A stretch of 64,000 nt of DNA from Paraburkholderia monticola (lineage in GTDB: Bacteria; Pseudomonadota; Gammaproteobacteria; Burkholderiales; Burkholderiaceae), in the NCBI RefSeq assembly GCF_001580545.1, contig NZ_LRBG01000038.1, positions 744,001 to 808,000 of the forward strand. The letters are read 5' to 3'. A model generated the notes under the pieces. It saw only the letters and a program-made list of their open reading frames with translations. It was not told the origin of the DNA and searched no databases. Made by a program: the position numbers and the translations under genes. Below are positions 58,399 to 64,000 of this stretch, piece after piece. How positions within the stretch are numbered: the first letter of the stretch is position 1; every line of letters begins with the position of its first letter.

Positions 58399-59262
58399 TT
58401 ATTGCCCGTCGTCCGACGGTGCGGGCCAGTCGAACGGCGTGTACGGCAGCGCCCGCTTGTGACGCGTTGCGTTGTAAAACTGCAGGATCACGTCGCGCGC
58501 GGAATCGCTGACCGGCTTGCCTTCGAGGAAATCGTCGATCGCGTCGTACGGGATGCCGTACGCGTCTTCGTCGGGACGAAGCGGCCGCAACATCTCGAGG
58601 TCGGCGGTCGGCACCTTGTGCGCCAGCGCCTCCGGCGCGCCGAGCGTCTTCGCGAGCGCGCGCACGCGACGCTTGCTGAGCCCGGCGAGGGGCAGCACGT
58701 CGGCGCCGCCGTCGCCGAATTTCGTGAAAAAGCCCATCACCGATTCCGCCGCGTGGTCCGTGCCGATCACGACGCCCGAGCGTGCGCCAGCCGCCGCGTA
58801 TTGCGCGATCATCCGCTGGCGCGCCTTGATATTGCCGTGTACGAAATCCCGTTGCGATTCGTCCCTGAACGAGACGCCGCTTTTATCGAGCGACTCCAGC
58901 ATCGCATCGGCGGCGGGTTTGATATCGATAGTCAGATTTTCGTCGGCGCGAATGAAAGCTAATGCCTGGAGCGCATCCGCTTCATCGCGTTGTTTGCCGT
59001 AAGGTAGACGGACCGCGACGAAACGCGCGTCGTAATGGCTCGCTCGCAGACGCTCGACCGCAAGTTGCGCGAGACGTCCGGCCGTCGTCGAATCGACGCC
59101 GCCGCTAATGCCGAGCACATAAGTTTTCAGATGGCTGGTGCGCAGATAGTTCGCCAGAAAATCGACCCGTCGCTCGATTTCGCGGTTCGCGTCGAATTCG
59201 GCGGCCACGTGCATTTCTGCCGCGATGCTGGCCTGGCGGGCGGCTGGATCGGATTGAGCCAT
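58399..59262 (-). CDS. nadE: Ammonia-dependent NAD synthetase
   Basis: A 287-residue enzyme of the final NAD biosynthesis step (deamido-NAD + ATP + NH3). The PP-loop SGGVDSTTAGRLAQ (53-66), VRLPYGKQRDEADAL and GTDHAAESVMGFFTKFGDGG are the classical NadE motifs; the protein is of the short ammonia-dependent type as in E. coli, with no glutaminase domain. The length is that of the enterobacterial enzyme. It converges on the RRM-like gene and starts 430 bases before the L,D-transpeptidase gene on the opposite strand. Confidence 0.95.
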   Translation of the reverse strand: MAQSDPAARQASIAAEMHVAAEFDANREIERRVDFLANYLRTSHLKTYVLGISGGVDSTTAGRLAQLAVERLRASHYDARFVAVRLPYGKQRDEADALQALAFIRADENLTIDIKPAADAMLESLDKSGVSFRDESQRDFVHGNIKARQRMIAQYAAAGARSGVVIGTDHAAESVMGFFTKFGDGGADVLPLAGLSKRRVRALAKTLGAPEALAHKVPTADLEMLRPLRPDEDAYGIPYDAIDDFLEGKPVSDSARDVILQFYNATRHKRALPYTPFDWPAPSDDGQ

Positions 59263-59692
59263 GATCGTTGGTGTCCTCGCGAGAGAAAAGAGATTGAAGC
59301 GGGTTAAAGCAGATTGAAAGCGGCTCGAAAAGCGGTTTGAGTATCGTGGCGGCGTGCGGCTTTCGTTGGAGCTTTCGTCGAATGAAATGGCGTTTCGCTT
59401 TTCGTGGTTTGAATTGCCGGCGGTGGTTTTTAATCGCGTATTAATTGCGCTTTCGCCGATACGTCGATTGCCGAAAATACTCCATCATTAAAAATAGGTG
59501 GGGCGCTCGACGCTATTTTCATCGACACGCCGCAATTCGCTGAGTAATATCGATCGTTCCGAACGCCGCAGAGACCCGGCGTGCAATCAATAATAATCAT
59601 GTTTGCTCCAAGACGCGATGACATACCCGGATCGGCCTGGCCAGCCTGGATTGACCCGCTTGACTTGCACCTCGGTCGTTCGTGGGCGCGGC
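59263..59692. other. Divergent intergenic region of 430 bases
   Basis: This AT-richer stretch (for example TTTTTAATCGCGTATTAATTGC around 59427) separates nadE and the L,D-transpeptidase gene. It should hold both promoters. No coding frame, repeat or RNA gene was recognised. Confidence 0.5.
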
Positions 59693-60760
59693 ATGTTGGG
59701 GATGCGGTTCTCGAGCGCGGCGCCGCGCGCGGTTCTCGGCGCGAGGGCTTGTCGTAGCCTGACGCGCGTGCTCGGCGTGGCTGTGTGCGCGTGGCTTTGC
59801 GCAGGCGTCGTGTCGAGTGGCGGCGCGATGGCGGCGAGCCGGGTTGCCGCGCAGTCGCCCGCCTCCGCGACATCGGCGTTGCATGCGCCAAATCTGCCCA
59901 ATCCGGCCAGCGTATGGAATGGCGCGAGCCGGCCGTTGGCCGCGATCGATGCGGCCACCGTCGCCGCGCCCGACGCGGCCGGCATCGTCGATCCGCGCCG
60001 CGCGTTCCTGTTACGCGACGTGTTCGCGCAGGACGTGACGCGCCGGCTCAAGTTGCCCGGCGCGGAACAGCGCGCGTATGCCGACCGTCTGGAGGCGGCG
60101 CTCAATGCGGACGAGCTCGGCAATCTGTCGGGCGAGTACGTGGTGCTCGTCGATCGCAATCCGAACGTGCAGGCGCTCCTCATCTATTTCCGCCCCGCGC
60201 CGGCCGACAACTGGCAGATGATCGGCGCAGCGCCGGTATCCACCGGACGACCCGGCGAGTACGACCATTTCATCACGCCACTCGGCGTGTTCGAACATAC
60301 GCCCGACAACATGGATTTCCGCTCCGAGGGCACACAGAACGAGAACCACATTCGCGGCTATGGCCAGCGCGACATGCGCATCTTCGACCTCGGCTGGGCG
60401 CAGGCCGAGCGCGGCTGGGGCAAGGACGGCATGTCGCAGATGCGCTTGCAGATGCACGCGACCGACCCCGATCGGCTCGAACCGCTGCTCGGCATTCGTC
60501 ATTCGAAGGGCTGCGTGCGGATTCCCGCGTCGTTGAACGCGTTCCTCGATCACTATGGGATTCTCGACGCGGAGTATGCGCAGCTGATCGATTCCGGCCA
60601 GGCGCTGTGGGTGTTGAAGAGCGATCGGCAGATCATGCCGTGGGCGGGGCGTTTCATCGTCGTCGTCGATTCGCAGCGCAAGAGTCGGCCGGCGTGGTCG
60701 CCGGCGCCCGGCGCGATGGCACGCGCGAAAATGCCCGCGCGCAAGGACACGGCCGACTGA
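59693..60760 (+). CDS. L,D-transpeptidase (YkuD-type)
   Basis: A 355-residue protein with an N-terminal signal or anchor segment (RVLGVAVCAWLCAGVVSSGG) and a C-terminal YkuD domain. The catalytic Cys is in GIRHSKGCVRIPASLNAFLD, which matches the H-x-x-x-G-C-R/V motif of L,D-transpeptidases; earlier, GEYVVLVDRNPNVQALLIYF begins the domain. It probably cross-links peptidoglycan or attaches proteins to it in the periplasm. The start is uncertain between 59693 and 59702 (MRFSSAA). Confidence 0.87.
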   Translation: MLGMRFSSAAPRAVLGARACRSLTRVLGVAVCAWLCAGVVSSGGAMAASRVAAQSPASATSALHAPNLPNPASVWNGASRPLAAIDAATVAAPDAAGIVDPRRAFLLRDVFAQDVTRRLKLPGAEQRAYADRLEAALNADELGNLSGEYVVLVDRNPNVQALLIYFRPAPADNWQMIGAAPVSTGRPGEYDHFITPLGVFEHTPDNMDFRSEGTQNENHIRGYGQRDMRIFDLGWAQAERGWGKDGMSQMRLQMHATDPDRLEPLLGIRHSKGCVRIPASLNAFLDHYGILDAEYAQLIDSGQALWVLKSDRQIMPWAGRFIVVVDSQRKSRPAWSPAPGAMARAKMPARKDTAD

Positions 60761-60797
60761 CGGGCGGTTTTGTCGCCACGCCGCCGCCCGGCGCTTC

Positions 60798-61667
60798 TCA
60801 CGACCGCGCCAGCAACACCCCCGCCAATGCGACTGCAAAGCCGGCGATCTGCAGCGGCAACAGCGTCTCGCCGAAACCTAGATAGCCTTCCAGCGCGGCG
60901 AGCGGCGGCGCGAGAAACATCAGCGCGGTCGCGCGCGCCGCGTCGCCGCGCCGGACCATCCAGACGAGCAACGTCACACTGATGCCGGACAGCATCACGA
61001 CGCCCCATGCGAGCGACGCCCACAGTGTCGGCGACGCGATCCAGCGATGCTCGCCGAGCGCCAGCGCCAGCCCGGCCGCGACGATCGCCGCACCGATGTT
61101 CTGCACGGCGCTGGCGCTGCGAATATCGGCCTTCGCGAGCGAGGTCTTCTGGAATAGCGTGCCCGCCGTAATCGCGGCCACCGCGAGGATCGACACCAGC
61201 ACGACCAGCCACGCGGGCGCGTTGCCATGCGTGGGCGGGGTCGCGGCCGCGAGCTTCGGCGCGAGCACCAGCACGACGCCCGCGAGGCCGAGCGCCATGC
61301 CGCTCCAGCCGCGCCGCGACAGGCGTTCGCCGAACAGCGGCGCGGCGACGGCGGCTGTCGCGAGTGGTTGCAACGCGCCGAGCAAGGCCATCACGCCGGC
61401 GCTCAGACCCTGCGCGACCGCCCAGTAGCCGGCCCCGAGATAAACGCCCTGCAGCAGCGCGCCCGCGGCCAGATGCTTGCCTAAGTCGCGGCCCGTGGGC
61501 CAGCTCGCGCGCGCGACGAGAGCGGCCAGCGCAAAGATCAGCGCGGTGCCGCCGAAGCGGGCGAGCAGAAACAGATTGGGATCGGCGTAAGGCGTGATCG
61601 CGCGGGCGACGACGAAACCGGTCGACCACAGCACGACGAAGACGGCGGCAAGAAAAGAGGCGAGCAT
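60798..61667 (-). CDS. EamA/DMT-family transporter
   Basis: A 289-residue inner-membrane protein with ten predicted helices in two EamA repeats. AVFVVLWSTGFVVARAITPY starts the first, SILAVAAITAGTLFQKTSLA the second, and ALMFLAPPLAALEGYLGFGE closes the second half. Members export amino acids, nucleosides or drugs; the substrate is unknown. It is convergent with the L,D-transpeptidase gene, 37 bases apart, and 98 bases downstream of the pseudokinase gene. Confidence 0.92.
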   Translation of the reverse strand: MLASFLAAVFVVLWSTGFVVARAITPYADPNLFLLARFGGTALIFALAALVARASWPTGRDLGKHLAAGALLQGVYLGAGYWAVAQGLSAGVMALLGALQPLATAAVAAPLFGERLSRRGWSGMALGLAGVVLVLAPKLAAATPPTHGNAPAWLVVLVSILAVAAITAGTLFQKTSLAKADIRSASAVQNIGAAIVAAGLALALGEHRWIASPTLWASLAWGVVMLSGISVTLLVWMVRRGDAARATALMFLAPPLAALEGYLGFGETLLPLQIAGFAVALAGVLLARS

Positions 61668-61765
61668 CGGGGCGGGCGTTGAAGCAGGTGACGTGAAAAA
61701 GCCGCCATGTTGGCGTCACCGGCGGCGCGCGTCTTGTTCGAAGCTGCAACGCACGAGCGGGACCG

Positions 61766-63322
61766 TCACCACGCGAGCAGCATCATCCCGGCGCCGAGCA
61801 CGCCGCCACAGACGACGCACCCCCACAACAGCCAGCGCGTGCGCCGGTATTCGCGGACGAGATCCGCGAGCAGTTGCGCGTTCTGCTGCGGCGTGCCGGT
61901 ACGCTCGTGCTGCTGCAGATAGCGCACCGCCAGTTGCGGCACGCGCGGCAGCATATGCGCGAGATGCGGCAACTCGTGCGATAGACGCTTGAGCCAGCCG
62001 CGATGATCGAGGTCGCGTCGCGCGATATCGGCCAGCACACCGCGCGCGATGTTCCATGTATCGACGCCCGGATGCAGCGCCCGCGCGAGCATCTCGGCCT
62101 GCTGGAACGAGCGCTGCGCGGTCGCGAGCCGGCCGGACACCTGGCCGTCGAACGGTTGCACGCCGTGCAGCAGATGATGAAACAGCGAACCCGCCGAGCG
62201 ATCCTGCGGCGCCGCCGCGAAGTGCGCTTCGGCGCGCGTGCGCAGCTCGGCTTCGAGCACTTCTGCACGCGTGTCGGGCGGTACGTGGCCGGCGTCGCGA
62301 TGCATGTCCGCGAGCCGCCCGTAGTCCTGGTCGAACAGAGCGGTCGCGCCGTGCACGAAGAACTCGCGCTCGCCGCTCGACAGCGTCGCCATGATCGAGA
62401 ACTCCGCGAGCACGAGGCGTCCGCACGTGTCCGGCTCGATGCTGACCCGCACGCGGCGCGCATCGAGCGTCGCGTGAAAGAAGCCATGCTCGAACGCCTG
62501 CTCGGTGACCACCTCGACGATGTGCGCGGCGAGCGGCGCGAGTTTGATGCCGTGCGCGTGCAGGCCGGGCAGGTCGCTCGCGGGCAACGTGTTGATGCGC
62601 TGCATCGTCAGCGTGTGGTCGGTGCACAGTTCCCAGATCACATCGGGCACGACGATGCGCTTGTCGCGGTCGAAATGGTGGCCGGTCTGACTCAGGTTTG
62701 CGGCTTCGGCACGCAGGTCGAAGCGGCGCAGGATGTCGTCGGTGAAGGTTTGCGCGAGCGCTCGCAACTTCATCCTGCGCGCGACGCGCGAGAGCTTTTC
62801 GAGCCAGCGCGCGACCCAGCGCAGCAGCGCGAGTTCATCGCCGATCTGTTGCAATTGCTGCACGCGCACGAGCTTGATCGCGACTTCGTGATGACCTTTG
62901 ACCGGCGTCGCGAGCCGTGCGAAATGGGTCTGCTCGGCGAAGCCGCTGCGTACCGGCGCGAGATCGACCGCGCTGAACAGCTCGGTGAGCGGCCGACCGA
63001 ATGCGCGCGTCAGGGCCTGCGCCGAGTCGTCGGGTGGCAGCGGCACTTCCATATGATCGACCGCATCGAGCGCGTCGTGCAGCGTGCCGGTCGCGAGCTC
63101 GGGACGCTCGGCGAGCGTCTGCGCGAAACGGCTCGCGAGCGGACCGAGCGCCGGCAGCAGACCATGCAGCTGCGCGCCGCTGCGCTCCGACGCATGCACG
63201 CGGCCGATCAGCTCGATCATCCAGTGCAGTTTGTGGTCGGGCGGCGCAGCGAGCCAGATCAGGCGCGCGCCGTAACGCAGCGCATGGAACAGCAGCAGTA
63301 GACGGCGAAACAGTGGCGGCAT
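61766..63322 (-). CDS. UbiB/ABC1-like protein with degenerate kinase motifs
   Basis: A 518-residue protein related to the UbiB/ADCK family. N-terminal KxGQ-type motif is degenerate (SRFAQTLAERPEL around 65-76), the Ala-rich loop is SGFAEQTHFARL (126-137), and the lysine K150 (EVAIKLVR) is kept. However HGFFHATLDARRVRV (279-293) replaces HGFFHADPHPGN, and LAEFSIM replaces the LDFG metal motif, so the catalytic residues are missing. A membrane helix ends the protein (WLLWGCVVCGGVLGAGMMLL). It may act as a pseudokinase in lipid or quinone homeostasis. A true ubiB elsewhere is expected. Confidence 0.8.
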   Translation of the reverse strand: MPPLFRRLLLLFHALRYGARLIWLAAPPDHKLHWMIELIGRVHASERSGAQLHGLLPALGPLASRFAQTLAERPELATGTLHDALDAVDHMEVPLPPDDSAQALTRAFGRPLTELFSAVDLAPVRSGFAEQTHFARLATPVKGHHEVAIKLVRVQQLQQIGDELALLRWVARWLEKLSRVARRMKLRALAQTFTDDILRRFDLRAEAANLSQTGHHFDRDKRIVVPDVIWELCTDHTLTMQRINTLPASDLPGLHAHGIKLAPLAAHIVEVVTEQAFEHGFFHATLDARRVRVSIEPDTCGRLVLAEFSIMATLSSGEREFFVHGATALFDQDYGRLADMHRDAGHVPPDTRAEVLEAELRTRAEAHFAAAPQDRSAGSLFHHLLHGVQPFDGQVSGRLATAQRSFQQAEMLARALHPGVDTWNIARGVLADIARRDLDHRGWLKRLSHELPHLAHMLPRVPQLAVRYLQQHERTGTPQQNAQLLADLVREYRRTRWLLWGCVVCGGVLGAGMMLLAW

Positions 63323-63606
63323 CGGCGGTTCGATTGACTTGCGAGGCGGTGTGCGTGGGATGCGGCCGGACCGCGGCGTTGCGTTCGCTGTCCGGTCCAC
63401 GGGCCCAGCCGTCAAGGTTAGCAGGTCGGCGCGATGGCTGGCGTGTTCGCGCGCAAGGGCGGCTCGGTGCTAGCTCGGCGGCAACCGAACACCACCCGGG
63501 CGTGTCCTGAGCGTTAGCGCCATCAACGCGCAGTACAAGTAATACAATACGGCGGCTTTCCTCAACCACAGCGAAACCCAAGCGTGCCGGCTTCCGGCCT
63601 CCACAG

Positions 63607-64000
63607 ATGCTCGCAGAACAACGTCATCAATACATCCTCGCGCAAGTGGCAAAGACCGGCGCGCTGTCGGTCGCCGAGCTGGTGCGCGAACTGAACGTAT
63701 CGCGCGAAACGATCCGTCGCGACCTCAATGCGCTGGCCGGCCGCGGGCTTCTCGTGACGACGCACGGCGGCGCGTTGTCGAACGATCGGCGCGAGCCCGA
63801 TCTCGACACGCGCGAAGCCGAGAACGCCAGCGCGAAGCGCGCGATCGGCGAGCGCGCGGCCGAGTTCGTGCCGGACGGCGCGTCGTTGATCATCGATTCG
63901 GGCAGCACCACGCAAGCGGTCGCGCGGGCGCTGCTCGACCGTCATCGGCTGACGGTGTACACCAACGACTGGCGCATCGCGCTGCTGCTCGGCCGGCGCA
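63607..64000 (+). CDS. DeoR/GlpR-family transcriptional regulator, 3' truncated by window
   Basis: The first 131 residues of a DeoR-family repressor. The helix-turn-helix is LSVAELVRELNVSRETIRRD, followed by the wing GLLVTTHGGAL, and the effector-binding domain begins VPDGASLIIDSGSTTQAVAR. GlpR and related members bind phosphorylated sugars or sugar alcohols. The gene continues past the window end with no stop. It is divergent from the UbiB-like gene, 284 bases apart, and its target is presumably further downstream. Confidence 0.88.
   Translation, partial: MLAEQRHQYILAQVAKTGALSVAELVRELNVSRETIRRDLNALAGRGLLVTTHGGALSNDRREPDLDTREAENASAKRAIGERAAEFVPDGASLIIDSGSTTQAVARALLDRHRLTVYTNDWRIALLLGRR

Noticed and set aside
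1..64000. CRISPR arrays, tRNA, rRNA, insertion sequences and prophage genes
   Set aside because: Looked for repeated spacers, cloverleaf-like 3' CCA segments, transposase motifs and phage structural genes; none was recognised by eye. A tRNA scan program would settle this.

Overview
The window is GC-rich, densely coded bacterial chromosome from a betaproteobacterium. The best match is a Paraburkholderia/Burkholderia-type genome: many LysR, MarR and TetR regulators, aromatic catabolism, DUF4148 and XapX small proteins, a MHS-type transporter, and short divergent regulator/target arrangements. No rRNA, tRNA, CRISPR array, insertion sequence or phage gene was seen. Names rest on reading motifs and on recalled family features; no database search was run.

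Layout. 1-4.6 kb: the C-terminal end of a large AAA/TPR protein of the class III cyclase type, an orphan sugar-type binding protein, a regulator that joins a pseudo-receiver, a LuxR helix-turn-helix and a cyclic-nucleotide-binding domain, and a DUF4148 protein. 4.8-11.5 kb: a complete homoprotocatechuate meta-cleavage operon (hpaG1-G2-E-D-F-H-I) with divergent hpaR; it converts 3,4-dihydroxyphenylacetate towards pyruvate and succinate semialdehyde. 11.5-13.5 kb: a lower-GC toxin/immunity islet with an RNase A-like (CdiA-CT type) toxin, its immunity protein, a truncated second toxin tail and a second paralogous immunity protein. 13.6-25.9 kb: housekeeping and metabolic cassettes (D-threonine aldolase-like enzyme plus HAD hydrolase; a sulfotransferase-like orphan; a type II dehydroquinase, Gfo/Idh/MocA oxidoreductase and ShiA-like transporter with a LysR; a MarR/isochorismatase/MFS operon; DedA; GNAT). 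26-30.8 kb: an old yellow enzyme with an ArsR regulator, then a TetR regulator with two SDR enzymes and a NAD(P)-binding protein, with a shared 18-bp operator before tetR and before the first SDR.

30.8-40.6 kb: a CPA1 antiporter, two XapX mini membrane proteins flanking a YcaC-like hydrolase and a LysR, then an apparent operon of YtcJ-like amidohydrolase, DoxX, exported glyoxalase-fold protein, DUF1275 protein and an alginate-export-type porin. 40.7-44.6 kb: a two-gene operon of an acyl-ACP-reductase-like Rossmann enzyme and a CqsS-like hybrid kinase, the most interesting candidate system here. 44.8-59.3 kb: phospholipase A1, a DedA-PAP2-LssY fusion, OsmC, Lrp/LysE pair, DUF1289, YnfA, DUF1993, a sedolisin and a serine carboxypeptidase in tandem, small exported proteins, an RRM-like protein and nadE. 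59.6-64 kb: L,D-transpeptidase, DMT exporter, a UbiB-like pseudokinase and the start of a DeoR/GlpR-type regulator cut by the window end.
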